Assembly: GCA_027485165.1 (NCBI GenBank)
Contig: JAIXRN010000008.1
Coordinates: forward strand, 1 to 41,402
Source of the DNA: Rubrivivax sp.
Lineage (GTDB): Bacteria; Pseudomonadota; Gammaproteobacteria; Burkholderiales; Burkholderiaceae_C
DNA length: 41,402 nucleotides
Reading direction: 5' to 3'
The notes beneath the pieces were generated by a model, which was not told the DNA's origin, did not search any database, and was given only the letters and a program-made list of their open reading frames with translations. Shown piece by piece: positions 30,671 to 39,014 of the stretch (its first letter is position 1; the number at the start of each line of letters is the position of its first letter). The translations under genes were made by a program, and so were the position numbers.

Positions 30671-30697
30671 CTACTGCTGATGAAGCTGAACTGAATC

Positions 30698-31594
30698 ATG
30701 CTGGACTATGCAGCGCTGACAGCCCTGGCCGCTGTCGTCCGCGAAGGCAGCTTCGAGCGTGCCGCAGCGGCCCTGCACGTCACGCCGTCGGCGGTATCCC
30801 AGCGCATCCGTGGCCTGGAAGAACGCCTGGGCTGCACCCTCGTCGTGCGCGGCCCACCGTGCCGGGCGACCGACACCGGCCAGCGCCTGTGCCGCCACGT
30901 GCAACAGGTGCAGCTGCTGGAGCAGGACCTGCAGGACAGCCTGCCGACGCTGGCAGCAGCGGCTGGCACGCGCGTGTCGCTGCCGGTGGCAGTGAATGCC
31001 GACAGCCTGGCCACCTGGTTCGCGCCGGCAGTGGCCGCTTTCGCCGCCACCGCCCCGGTGCTGCTGCAGCTGGCCGTGGACGACCAGGACCACACCGCGC
31101 AATGGCTGCGCAGCGGCGCTGTGCTGGCGGCCGTCACCGGTACCGGCCGTGCAGCCGCCGGCTGCAACAGCCGGCCGCTGGGGGCGATGCGCTACGTGGC
31201 AGCCGCCAGCCCGGCGTTCATGGCACGGCACTTTGCCGCTGGTGTGGGCCCCGCGACCCTGGCCCAGGCGCCCAGCCTGGTCTTCAGCACCAAGGACGAG
31301 CTGCAGGCGCGCTGGGTGCGCCGGCTGTGCCACCGCGACGTGCAGATGCCGCGTCATGCCCTGCCATCGACGCAAGCCTTCCTGATCGCCGCATTGGCCG
31401 GCATGGGCTGGGCGCTGCAGCCGCTGGCCCTGGCCGGACCGCATCTGCAGGACGGCAGCCTGGTCGAATTGCTGCCCGACAGCCCGCTGGACGTGCCGCT
31501 GTATTGGCAGCACGCACGCGCCGCGTCAGCACTGGTGGACGAGCTCAGCCGCGCGGTGCTGGCCGCCGCGGCGCGCCACCTGCTGTCGCCCTGA
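30698..31594 (+). CDS. argP: LysR-type regulator of the ArgP/LysG (IciA) group
   Basis: This is a 298-residue transcription factor. The N-terminal winged helix-turn-helix is typical: LTALAAVVREGSFERAAAAL, then HVTPSAVSQRIRGLEERLGC. The effector domain (about residues 90-295) includes LPVAVNADSLATWFAPAV, as in ArgP proteins that sense arginine and lysine. It is divergent from argO, with a perfect dyad between them. It would activate export when basic amino acids accumulate. The older name IciA, as an inhibitor of replication initiation, is not supported here. Confidence 0.92.
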   Translation: MLDYAALTALAAVVREGSFERAAAALHVTPSAVSQRIRGLEERLGCTLVVRGPPCRATDTGQRLCRHVQQVQLLEQDLQDSLPTLAAAAGTRVSLPVAVNADSLATWFAPAVAAFAATAPVLLQLAVDDQDHTAQWLRSGAVLAAVTGTGRAAAGCNSRPLGAMRYVAAASPAFMARHFAAGVGPATLAQAPSLVFSTKDELQARWVRRLCHRDVQMPRHALPSTQAFLIAALAGMGWALQPLALAGPHLQDGSLVELLPDSPLDVPLYWQHARAASALVDELSRAVLAAAARHLLSP

Positions 31595-31684
31595 AAAGCC
31601 TTACCCTGCACCAACGGCTGGCAGGCCTGGGGCCCGGCCCATGACCGCCAACACACACTTCACGCCCCTGCAGAAACGCCCACC

Positions 31685-32665
31685 GTGAGCTCTGGCCACC
31701 ACCACCCACACGACGATCACCACGGCCACAGCCATGGCCATGGCCACGCGCATGGGGTTCCCAGCGGCCCGGCCGGCTTCGACCGTGCCTTCGGCATCGG
31801 CATCGCGCTGAACATTGCCTTCGTTGCCATCGAGGCCTTCTACGGCTGGAAGATCGACTCGCTGGCCCTGCTGGCTGACGCGGGCCACAACCTCAGCGAC
31901 GTCTTCGGCCTGGTGCTGGCCTGGGGCGGCGCGTTGGCCGGGCGCCTGCGCCCCGGCGCGCGCTACACCTACGGCTGGAAGCGGGCCAGCATCCTGGCGG
32001 CTTTCGCCAATGCGCTGCTGCTGCTGGTGGCCATGGGGACGCTGGCCTGGGAAGCCGTGCAGCGGCTGCAGACGCCACAGGCCGTAGAGGGGGTCACCGT
32101 CATGGTGGTGGCAGGCATCGGCATCATCGTCAACACCGCCACCGCGCTGCTCTTCATGCGCGGCCGTCACACCGACCTGAACATCCGCGGCGCTTTCCAG
32201 CACATGGCTGCAGACGCGCTGGTGTCAGCGGGCGTGGTGCTGGCGGGCGGTCTGGCCCTGTGGTTGGGCTGGACCTGGCTGGACCCGGTGGCCAGCCTGC
32301 TGATTGCGGCCGTGATCGTGGTCGGCACCTGGCATCTCTTCAAGCAGTCACTGCACCTGCTGTTCGACGGCGTGCCATACGGCATCGACCTGCACGCGGT
32401 GCAGCGCTTGCTGGAATCTCTGCCCGGCGTGGACCGCGTTCACGACCTGCATGTCTGGGCGATGGGTACCACCCAGACTGCGCTGACGGCGCACCTGGTG
32501 ATGCCGCTGGGCCAGGCTGACGACGCCTTCCTGCAGCACGCCACCGATGAACTGCAGGCGCACTTCAAGATCGAGCACGTGACGATCCAGGTCGTCCGCG
32601 TGCCCTTCACCACGGCCTGCGCCAGCTTGGCACCGGCGGCGGCAGCAGGGGGGCCCGAAAAGTGA
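31685..32665 (+). CDS. Cation diffusion facilitator family transporter, zinc-type
   Basis: This is a 326-residue inner-membrane metal/proton antiporter. The first 24 residues contain eleven His (HHHPHDDHHGHSHGHGHAHG), a metal-gathering tail. Six membrane spans follow. The transport-site motifs are His68/Asp72 in DAGHNLSDVFG (span 2) and His173/Asp177 in FQHMAADALVSAG (span 5). The HxxxD pair in both helices is typical of Zn/Cd selectivity, as in ZitB and CzcD. A C-terminal cytoplasmic domain (about 220-320) contains VHDLHVWAMGTTQTALTAHL. The start is a GTG at 31685. It follows argP by 90 bases and converges on icd; the neighbours do not suggest a metal regulon. Confidence 0.93.
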   Translation: MSSGHHHPHDDHHGHSHGHGHAHGVPSGPAGFDRAFGIGIALNIAFVAIEAFYGWKIDSLALLADAGHNLSDVFGLVLAWGGALAGRLRPGARYTYGWKRASILAAFANALLLLVAMGTLAWEAVQRLQTPQAVEGVTVMVVAGIGIIVNTATALLFMRGRHTDLNIRGAFQHMAADALVSAGVVLAGGLALWLGWTWLDPVASLLIAAVIVVGTWHLFKQSLHLLFDGVPYGIDLHAVQRLLESLPGVDRVHDLHVWAMGTTQTALTAHLVMPLGQADDAFLQHATDELQAHFKIEHVTIQVVRVPFTTACASLAPAAAAGGPEK

Positions 32666-32668
32666 AAG

Positions 32669-32699
32669 GGCCCCTGATGCTGATGCAACATCAGGGGCC
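32669..32699 (-). terminator. Hairpin between convergent CDF and icd genes
   Basis: A perfect 11-bp stem (GGCCCCTGATG at 32669-32679 with its complement at 32689-32699) encloses a nine-base loop. On the minus strand it is followed by CTTTCACTTTTC, so it probably ends the icd message. On the plus strand it begins just after the CDF stop but lacks a T-run. Confidence 0.65.
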
Positions 32700-32743
32700 T
32701 GGACTGGCCGCAGCGGCGTCGGTGGACACCCCTGCGCAGAGGC

Positions 32744-33997
32744 TTACATGTGGTCGATCATGACCTGGCCGAACCCGCTGCACGACACCTGCGTGGCGCC
32801 TTCCATCAGGCGCGCAAAGTCGTAGGTCACCTTCTTGCTGGCGATCGACTTTTCCATGCTGCTGATGATCAGGTCGGCGGCTTCGAGCCAGCCCATGTGG
32901 CGCAGCATCATCTCGGCGCTCAGGATTTCCGAACCTGGGTTGACGTAGTCCTTGCCGGCGTATTTCGGCGCGGTGCCGTGCGTGGCTTCGAACATGGCCA
33001 CGCTGTCACTCAGGTTCGCGCCCGGGGCGATGCCGATGCCGCCCACCTGCGCGGCCAGCGCGTCGGAAACGTAGTCTCCGTTCAGGTTCAACGTGGCGAT
33101 CACGCTGTACTCGGCCGGACGCAGCAGGATCTGCTGCAGGAAGGCGTCGGCGATGCTGTCCTTCACGACGATGTCCTTGCCCGTCTTCGGGTTCTTGAAC
33201 TTGCACCACGGGCCGCCGTCGATGAGTTCGGCGCCGAATTCCTTGATCGCCAGGTTGTAGGCCCAGTCACGGAAGCCACCTTCGGTGAACTTCATGATGT
33301 TGCCCTTGTGCACGATGGTGACGCTGGGCTTGTCGTTGTCGATGGCGTACTGGATGGCCTTGCGCACCAGGCGCTCGGTGCCTTCGCGGCTGACGGGCTT
33401 GATGCCGATGCCGGACGTGTTCGGGAAGCGGATCTTCTTGACGCCCATCTCGTCCTGCAGGAACTTGATGAGCTTCTTGGCCTTGTCGCTCTCGGCTTCG
33501 AATTCGATGCCGGCGTAGATGTCTTCGCTGTTCTCGCGGAAGATGACCATGTGGGTCTTTTCCGGTTCCTTCACCGGGCTGGGCACGCCCTTGAAGTACT
33601 GGATGGGGCGCAGGCAGACATAGAGGTCAAGCTCTTGCCGCAGCGCCACGTTCAGGCTGCGGATGCCGCCGCCCACCGGCGTGGTCAGCGGGCCCTTGAT
33701 CGACACCACGTATTCGCGCACGACCTTCAGCGTTTCTTCGGGCAGCCAGACATCGGGGCCGTAGATGCGGGTGCTTTTCTCACCGGCATACACCTCCATC
33801 CAGTGGATCTTGCGCTGGCCGCCGTAGGCCTTGGCCACGGCTGCGTCCACCACCTTCAGCATCACCGGGGTGATGTCCATGCCGGTGCCGTCGCCTTCGA
33901 TGAAGGGAATGATCGGGTTGGCGGGGACGTTGAGCGAGTAGTCCGCGTTGACGGTGATTTTCGCGCCGCCTTCGGGCACCTGGATGTGCTGGTACAT
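32744..33997 (-). CDS. icd: Isocitrate dehydrogenase, NADP-dependent
   Basis: This enzyme converts isocitrate to 2-oxoglutarate with NADP in the TCA cycle. The 417-residue protein matches the dimeric E. coli type. The substrate loop [20 protein letters not shown] contains Ser114, the residue that AceK phosphorylates in E. coli. The signature [20 protein letters not shown] provides the metal-binding Asp residues, and [18 protein letters not shown] is the coenzyme region with the Lys and Tyr typical of NADP preference. The ATG at 33997 is the family start. A TAGAAT at 34091-34086 on the minus strand could be its -10, with no good -35. No aceK is in the window. Confidence 0.97.
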   Translation of the reverse strand: MYQHIQVPEGGAKITVNADYSLNVPANPIIPFIEGDGTGMDITPVMLKVVDAAVAKAYGGQRKIHWMEVYAGEKSTRIYGPDVWLPEETLKVVREYVVSIKGPLTTPVGGGIRSLNVALRQELDLYVCLRPIQYFKGVPSPVKEPEKTHMVIFRENSEDIYAGIEFEAESDKAKKLIKFLQDEMGVKKIRFPNTSGIGIKPVSREGTERLVRKAIQYAIDNDKPSVTIVHKGNIMKFTEGGFRDWAYNLAIKEFGAELIDGGPWCKFKNPKTGKDIVVKDSIADAFLQQILLRPAEYSVIATLNLNGDYVSDALAAQVGGIGIAPGANLSDSVAMFEATHGTAPKYAGKDYVNPGSEILSAEMMLRHMGWLEAADLIISSMEKSIASKKVTYDFARLMEGATQVSCSGFGQVMIDHM

Positions 33998-34142
33998 GGG
34001 TTCGTTTACTCCGTGATTCCGCGTGTCGCCACGCTGTCCGGGCCAACACGGCCCTGGCGTCTGGTGGGGTTCGAGGTCGCGGTCAATTCTAAGTCACGCC
34101 CCCTGTCGCCCGGCTTGCAAGGCCCGGGCCCCCACGGCCCTG

Positions 34143-34820
34143 CTAGAACCTGGCGCAAAAGGCCGCGAAAGCCGGCCACAGCCCGTGCAGCAAGGCAAAA
34201 AGCGAAGCCCCGGCGAGCAGCGCGCCCGCCAGCCGAACGGCCAGGGTTTGTGCGCCCGGGCGCGCACCCCAGCGCCGCCAGGCCCAGGGGGCCAAGAGCA
34301 GGCCGCCAGATGAGGTGACGGCAAAGGCCGCCATGGCCAGCCCACCGCCCCAGGGGCTGTTGGCCATGGCCGCCACCAGCAGGGCCGACTGCAGCAGCCC
34401 GCAAGGCCAGGCCACCCACAGGCTGCCCGCGGCCGCCGCGCGCGTTGGCGGCCGCATGCGCTGCCAGCCGTCTGCCGCGTAGGGTCGGTGCCGATGGCCC
34501 AGCGCCCCCAGCCAATGCGGCTGCCGGCCCCGCCAGAGCAGGAAGACGCCCAGGCCCAGCATCGCCACATGCAGCAGGGTCCAGAAGGGCCGCAGAGCCG
34601 GGCTCCATTGCGACAGCCATGCCAGCGCACCCACACTGGCCGCTGCAACGGCGCCGCCCGCGGCGTAGCTGCCCACCCGCGCCAGATGGAAGGCCCAGGT
34701 CGCGGGCTGCGGCCGTGCCCCGGTCAGCGCCGTGCAGGCGGCGCCGCACATGGCTGTGCAATGGGCCATGCCGGCCAGGCCCAGCAGGCTGGCGCTGCCA
34801 ATCAGCGCCAGGTCAAGCAC
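34143..34820 (-). CDS. SafE/DsbD_2-like membrane protein (sulfite exporter TauE/SafE family label)
   Basis: This is a 225-residue inner-membrane protein with about six spans, very rich in Ala, Leu, Gly and Trp. The opening SASLLGLAGMAHCTAMCGAAC carries the paired cysteines (HCxxMCG) of the UreH/DsbD_2-like group. In other bacteria genes of this group sit beside cco genes, and the relatives have been linked with copper supply or oxidase assembly. That linkage fits its place beside hemN, fnr and ccoNOQP. The name sulfite exporter is a family label, not evidence of function. The start is GTG 34820, 22 bases after the hemN stop, so it is probably co-transcribed with hemN. Confidence 0.8.
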   Translation of the reverse strand: MLDLALIGSASLLGLAGMAHCTAMCGAACTALTGARPQPATWAFHLARVGSYAAGGAVAAASVGALAWLSQWSPALRPFWTLLHVAMLGLGVFLLWRGRQPHWLGALGHRHRPYAADGWQRMRPPTRAAAAGSLWVAWPCGLLQSALLVAAMANSPWGGGLAMAAFAVTSSGGLLLAPWAWRRWGARPGAQTLAVRLAGALLAGASLFALLHGLWPAFAAFCARF

Positions 34821-34842
34821 GGGCGTGGCGGGTTCTCATGAG

Positions 34843-36315
34843 CTAGATGATGCGCGAGAAGCGCGCGCGCGCCTCGTCAGCCTGCAGATGGCGGTCGAAG
34901 ACCATGGCCACGGCCCGCACGAAGTACCAGCCCAGCGGGGTCACCTGCACATCGTGTTCGCTCAGCACAACCAGGCCCAGGCCGGCCAGTTCACGCAGCC
35001 GCTGCAGTTCGGGGGCGAAGGCCGCGCGCATGTCCAGCAAATGGGCCAGCTCGATCGACTCGAAGTCCACCCGCCCCTGGCACATCAGGGCCATGATGAT
35101 GGCGCGGCGCACCACGTCGTCGCGCGTCAGTGCCAGCCCGCGCGCCACCGGGAAACGGCCCTGGGCCAGCGCGTCCTGGTATTCCGGCAGGGTCTTGGCG
35201 TTCTGGCTGTAGGTGGCGCCGATGCGGCCGATTGACGAAACGCCCAGGCCGATCAGGTCGCAGTCGGGCTGGGTGCTGTAACCCTGGAAGTTGCGGTGCA
35301 GCCGGCCCTGGCGCCTGGCCACGGCCAGCGCGTCCTGCGGCAGCGCGAAGTGGTCCATGCCGATGTAGGTATAGCCCTGGGCGGTGAAGCCGGCCAGCGC
35401 GTCGCCCAGCATGCTGATGCGGTCTTCCGGTGCCGGCAGTTCGGCCGCGTGGATGCGGCGTTGCGGCTTGAAGCGCTCAGGCAGGTGGGCATAGGCATAC
35501 AGCGCGATGCGATGCGGCCGCAATTCGGCCATCTGCGCGATGGTGCGGCGGAAGGACGCCGGCGTCTGCCGTGGCAGGCCATAGATCAGGTCGGCATTGA
35601 TGGACGTGAAGCCCAAAGTGCGGGCCTCGGCCACCAGGGCCTGCACCATGTCCAGCGGCTGCACACGGTGCACGGCGGCCTGCACGGCGGGGTCGAAGTC
35701 CTGCACGCCAAAACTGATGCGGTTGAAGCCCAGGCTGCGCAGGTGCTGCAGGCGCTGGCGGTCGGCGGTGCGCGGGTCGACCTCGATCGACACCTCGGCC
35801 TGCGGCGACAGGCGGAAGTGGTGCCGCAGCATGTCCATCAGCCGCGCCAGTTCAGCGTCGTCCAGGAAGGTGGGCGACCCCCCGCCCAGGTGCATCTGGG
35901 CCACGGGCTGACCGACGCCAATTTCGGCCACGTGCAGCGCCACTTCCTGCGTCAGCAGGTCCAGGTAGCTGGTGGCTCGTTCGTGGTGCTTGGTGATGAT
36001 CTTGTTGCAGGCGCAGTAGTAGCACACCGATTCGCAGAACGGCACGTGCACGTACAGCGACAGCGGCAGCGCGCCGCCCACCACCGCCCCCTGGGCGCGC
36101 TGGCGCAGCGCTCGGCGGTATTGCTCGTCGCCGAAGGCTTCGACGAAGCGGTCGGCTGTGGGGTAGGACGTGTAGCGCGGGCCCGGCATGTCCAGCCGTC
36201 GAAGCTGTTCAGCCGTCAGCTGGACGGTGTCCGCGCGTGGTGGTGGGGCAGCTGGCGCGAACGCCGTGGCAGCGGCAGTAGGGGCAACAGCGGCGGTGGC
36301 GGTGGCGGTGTTCAT
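34843..36315 (-). CDS. hemN: Oxygen-independent coproporphyrinogen III oxidase
   Basis: This radical-SAM enzyme decarboxylates coproporphyrinogen III to protoporphyrinogen IX without oxygen. The 490-residue protein has the true HemN cluster motif C-x3-C-x2-C at Cys94, Cys98 and Cys101 (VPFCESVCYYCACNK), with Cys103 following. GPRYTSYPTADRF lies just before it, and QMHLGGGSPTFL and FGVQDFDPAVQAAVHRVQP after. The C-terminal HemN domain is complete. These features separate it from HemW-type proteins. The first roughly 40 residues are Ala/Thr/Pro-rich and unlike the family, so translation might begin later, for example at the Met before PGPRYTSYP. The FNR-type box at 36349-36362 lies just upstream. 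Confidence 0.94.
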   Translation of the reverse strand: MNTATATAAVAPTAAATAFAPAAPPPRADTVQLTAEQLRRLDMPGPRYTSYPTADRFVEAFGDEQYRRALRQRAQGAVVGGALPLSLYVHVPFCESVCYYCACNKIITKHHERATSYLDLLTQEVALHVAEIGVGQPVAQMHLGGGSPTFLDDAELARLMDMLRHHFRLSPQAEVSIEVDPRTADRQRLQHLRSLGFNRISFGVQDFDPAVQAAVHRVQPLDMVQALVAEARTLGFTSINADLIYGLPRQTPASFRRTIAQMAELRPHRIALYAYAHLPERFKPQRRIHAAELPAPEDRISMLGDALAGFTAQGYTYIGMDHFALPQDALAVARRQGRLHRNFQGYSTQPDCDLIGLGVSSIGRIGATYSQNAKTLPEYQDALAQGRFPVARGLALTRDDVVRRAIIMALMCQGRVDFESIELAHLLDMRAAFAPELQRLRELAGLGLVVLSEHDVQVTPLGWYFVRAVAMVFDRHLQADEARARFSRII

Positions 36316-36348
36316 GGCCCCACTGTGCCCGTCTGCGGCCGGCGCAGA

Positions 36349-36362
36349 TTGATCTTGCTCAA
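36349..36362. promoter_or_regulatory. FNR box between hemN and fnr
   Basis: TTGATCTTGCTCAA matches the FNR consensus TTGAT-N4-ATCAA at nine of ten positions. Its centre is 40 bases from the annotated hemN start and 71 from the fnr start. A GATACT at 36392-36397 could be the fnr -10, putting the box near -48; for hemN an activating position would place transcription start at the annotated ATG. Confidence 0.75.
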
Positions 36363-36426
36363 GCGCCGGCGCCTTGGCCGCTGTCATCGGCGATACTGAG
36401 GGTGTTGTTGTTCCCAGGGAGGTGCC

Positions 36427-37179
36427 ATGAGCGAAACCCACGCTGTCCATGCCGGTCCCGGCATCCGCATCGAACCCTTCAAGGTGGCCTGTTCAGGCTG
36501 CAACTTGCGCGAACTGTGCCTGCCGCTGGGCATGTCTGAAGCCCAACTGCAGAGGCTGGACGCCATGGTAGCCACGCGCCGCAGTGTGGCGCGCGGTGAA
36601 GCGCTGTTCCGTGTGGGCGAAGCCTTCGTGGCCCTGTATGCGGTGCGGGCAGGCTTCTTCAAGACCATGGTCTCTTCTGAAGACGGGCGCGATCAGGTGA
36701 CGGGCTTCCAGATGGCCGGCGAATTGCTGGGCCTGGACGGCATCGGCACCGACCGCCATACCTGCGACGCGATTGCGCTGGAAGATTCGCAGGTCTGCAC
36801 CATCCCCTTCCACCAGCTGGAAGACCTGTCGCGCGAATTCAGCGACCTGCAGCGCCACTTCCACCGCATCATGAGCCGCGAGATCGTGCGCGACCACGGC
36901 GTGATGCTGCTGCTGGGCAGCATGCGCGCCGAAGAGCGGCTGGCCGCCTTTCTGTTGAACCTGACGCAGCGTCTGCGCACGCGCGGCTATTCGGCCAGCT
37001 CGCTGGTGCTGCGCATGACGCGCGAAGAGATCGGCAGCTACCTGGGCCTGAAGCTGGAAACCGTGAGCCGCGCGTTTTCGAAGTTCCAGGAAGAAGGCCT
37101 GCTGGATGTGAAACAGCGCCAGATCCACGTGCTGAAGCCTGAAGGTCTGCAGGCGCTGGTGAACGGTAGCGGCTGCTGA
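36427..37179 (+). CDS. fnr: Fnr-type oxygen-sensing transcription regulator
   Basis: This is a 250-residue regulator of the Crp/Fnr family that switches genes for low-oxygen life. The iron-sulfur ligands of true FNR are all present: Cys22, Cys25 and Cys31 (ACSGCNLRELC) and Cys113 (RHTCDAIAL). The cyclic-nucleotide-like beta-roll spans about 35-150. A dimer helix follows, then the winged helix-turn-helix with TREEIGSYLGLKLETVSRAF, where Glu and Ser-Arg are the residues that read TTGAT half-sites. It lies beside hemN and convergent with ccoG-ccoN genes, typical FNR targets. The box at 36349-36362 suggests autoregulation, activation of hemN, or both. Confidence 0.96.
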   Translation: MSETHAVHAGPGIRIEPFKVACSGCNLRELCLPLGMSEAQLQRLDAMVATRRSVARGEALFRVGEAFVALYAVRAGFFKTMVSSEDGRDQVTGFQMAGELLGLDGIGTDRHTCDAIALEDSQVCTIPFHQLEDLSREFSDLQRHFHRIMSREIVRDHGVMLLLGSMRAEERLAAFLLNLTQRLRTRGYSASSLVLRMTREEIGSYLGLKLETVSRAFSKFQEEGLLDVKQRQIHVLKPEGLQALVNGSGC

Positions 37180-37222
37180 TATCCGGGATACCCGCGATAC
37201 CCAGAATACCCACGATACCCGC
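37178..37222. repeat. Five-unit tandem repeat of 9 bp
   Basis: Units are GATATCCGG, GATACCCGC, GATACCCAG, AATACCCAC and GATACCCGC, each nine bases, starting at the last base of the codon before the fnr stop and filling most of the 65-base gap to the FixH-like gene. Nine bases is a multiple of three, so the array keeps frame. No terminator-like T-run is visible in this gap. Confidence 0.85.
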
Positions 37223-37244
37223 GCGCGCAGGCGCGGTCGGCCGC

Positions 37245-37532
37245 TCAGGGCCCCGGTCGCGCAGGCGCTGGCTGCGCGCCGGCGGTGGCCGCATGGTTAC
37301 GGCCCTGCACCGCGGGCATTTCAGCCGCCGTCCGGGCCGGCGGGGCGCTGTAGACAGGGTCAGGGTTCAAGATCGCGAGCGCTAGCGTGGCAAAGCTGGC
37401 CACCACCACCGCCAACGGCCCGCCGATGACGAACCACATCGTGCGTACGCGCCACCACGGCATGACGTCGGCAAGGCCGGCTGATGGTGTTCCGGCAGGC
37501 GCCGATGCGACGGGTGGTGTACGGGCGTTCAT
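37245..37532 (-). CDS. Short FixH-like membrane protein of the cco cluster
   Basis: This is a 95-residue protein with one clear membrane span (MWFVIGGPLAVVVASFATLA, about residues 32-51) preceded by PWWRVRT and followed by LAILNPDPVYSAPPARTA. Short proteins of this pattern follow ccoG in many Burkholderiales and are annotated as FixH/CcoH-like. They are thought to help assemble or stabilise the cbb3 oxidase. The usual FixH domain is longer, so this is a reduced member. The Ala/Pro-rich ends are low complexity. The start ATG at 37532 is 31 bases after the ccoG stop. Confidence 0.7.
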   Translation of the reverse strand: MNARTPPVASAPAGTPSAGLADVMPWWRVRTMWFVIGGPLAVVVASFATLALAILNPDPVYSAPPARTAAEMPAVQGRNHAATAGAQPAPARPGP

Positions 37533-37563
37533 GATGAAGGTTCCGGGGCGAAGGCAGGCCGCG

Positions 37564-39006
37564 TCAGCGCGGCACCAGGAAGGTGGACTTCTCGCTCAGC
37601 GTGCGCGCAGCCTGGTCGCTGCTGGCGTCGGGCAGGCGTTCGACCGTGAAGCTGAATGCATGTGAACCTGCACCCAGGCTGGCCGCCTGGGCGGGCGGTA
37701 CGCGCACAGCCACGGCCACCCAGCGCGTCTGCGCCGGGCCGACGGTCACGTCGCCCCGGCTGCCCGACAGGTCGGCCACAGCGCCGGGCAGCCCGGCCAC
37801 ACCGACACGGTAGCTCTGCGGGCGCTCGGTGGCGTTCATCAGCTGCATGCGGTAGCCGTTCTCGATCCAGCCGTCTTCCACCAGGCGCGCCAGCGAACCG
37901 CGGTCACGTTCCACGTCGACGCGGAAGGGCGCGCGCAGCGCCAGGCTGGCCACCAGGGCGCCGCAGACCAGCACCAGCACGGCCGTGTACACCAGCACGC
38001 GCGGCCGCAGCACGCGCTGCAGCAGCTGGGCGGCGCCCAGGCCCTGTTCCAGCCCGCGCTCGGTGTCGTAGCGCACCAGCCCGCGCGGGTACTTCATCTT
38101 GTCCATCACGCCGTTGCACACGTCGATGCAGGCCGCGCAGCCGATGCATTCGTATTGCAGCCCCTTGCGGATGTCGATGCCGGTGGGGCAGACCTGCACG
38201 CACAGCCCGCAGTCGATGCAGTGGCCCAGCTTGGCCTCGGCCAGATCGGCGCTGCGGGCGCGCGTGCCGCGTGGTTCGCCGCGCTTGGCGTCGTAGCCGA
38301 TGATGAGCGTGTCCTTGTCGAACATCGCGCCCTGGAAGCGCGCATAAGGGCACATGTACTTGCAGACCTGCTCGCGCATCCACCCGGCATTGCCATAGGT
38401 GGCGAAGCCGTAGAACAGGGTCCAGAAGCTTTCCCAGGGCCCGAAGCTGGCCGTGAAGGCCGAAGCCCAGAGCTCGCGGATGGGTGTGAAGTAGCCCACG
38501 AAGGTGAAACCCGTCCACAGCCCGATGGCCAGCCAGATGGCGTGCTTGCTGCCCTTGCGCAGCAGCTTCTCAAGCGTCCAGGGGCCGGCGTCCAGCTTCA
38601 TGCGCCGCATGCGGTCGCCTTCGGTGCGCTGTTCCACCCACATGAAGATTTCGGTGTAAACCGTTTGCGGGCAGGCATAGCCGCACCACAGCCGCCCGGC
38701 CACCGCCGTGAACAGGAACAGCGCAAAGGCCGAGATGATCAGCAGCGCCGTCAGGTAGATGAAGTCCTGCGGATACAGCACCAGGTCGAAGATGTAGAAG
38801 CGCCTCACGCCCAGGTCGAACAGCACCGCCTGGCGCCCGTTCCAGGGCAACCAAGCCAGGCCGTAGAACAGGATCTGCGTGAACCACACCAGCGACCAGC
38901 GCCAGCCGGCAAACCAGCCCGACACGGCGCGGGCATAGATGCGCGTGTCGCTCTTGTAGAAGTGGACGACAGCTTCTGTCGTGCTGGCGGGTTCGGGGGC
39001 GCGCAT
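37564..39006 (-). CDS. ccoG: Cytochrome c oxidase accessory protein CcoG
   Basis: This is a 480-residue inner-membrane iron-sulfur protein needed for cbb3 oxidase biogenesis; in studied bacteria it acts as a cupric reductase that supplies Cu(I). Spans are seen near 32-52, 80-105, 152-172 and 330-355. WCGYACPQTVYTEIFMWVEQ and VCKYMCPYARFQGAMFD are the conserved membrane-proximal CP motifs. Two four-cysteine ferredoxin motifs follow in LGHCIDCGLCVQVCPTGIDI and YECIGCAACIDVCNGVMDKM. The C-terminal 120 residues form the Ig-like domain (FixG_C). The ATG at 39006 is nine bases after the ccoP stop. Confidence 0.96.
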   Translation of the reverse strand: MRAPEPASTTEAVVHFYKSDTRIYARAVSGWFAGWRWSLVWFTQILFYGLAWLPWNGRQAVLFDLGVRRFYIFDLVLYPQDFIYLTALLIISAFALFLFTAVAGRLWCGYACPQTVYTEIFMWVEQRTEGDRMRRMKLDAGPWTLEKLLRKGSKHAIWLAIGLWTGFTFVGYFTPIRELWASAFTASFGPWESFWTLFYGFATYGNAGWMREQVCKYMCPYARFQGAMFDKDTLIIGYDAKRGEPRGTRARSADLAEAKLGHCIDCGLCVQVCPTGIDIRKGLQYECIGCAACIDVCNGVMDKMKYPRGLVRYDTERGLEQGLGAAQLLQRVLRPRVLVYTAVLVLVCGALVASLALRAPFRVDVERDRGSLARLVEDGWIENGYRMQLMNATERPQSYRVGVAGLPGAVADLSGSRGDVTVGPAQTRWVAVAVRVPPAQAASLGAGSHAFSFTVERLPDASSDQAARTLSEKSTFLVPR

Positions 39007-39014
39007 GCAGTCGA

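Noticed and set aside
32750..34318. Long open frame (522 codons) on the plus strand
   Set aside because: It is antisense to icd and continues into the neighbouring gap; no domain is visible, while icd is complete.
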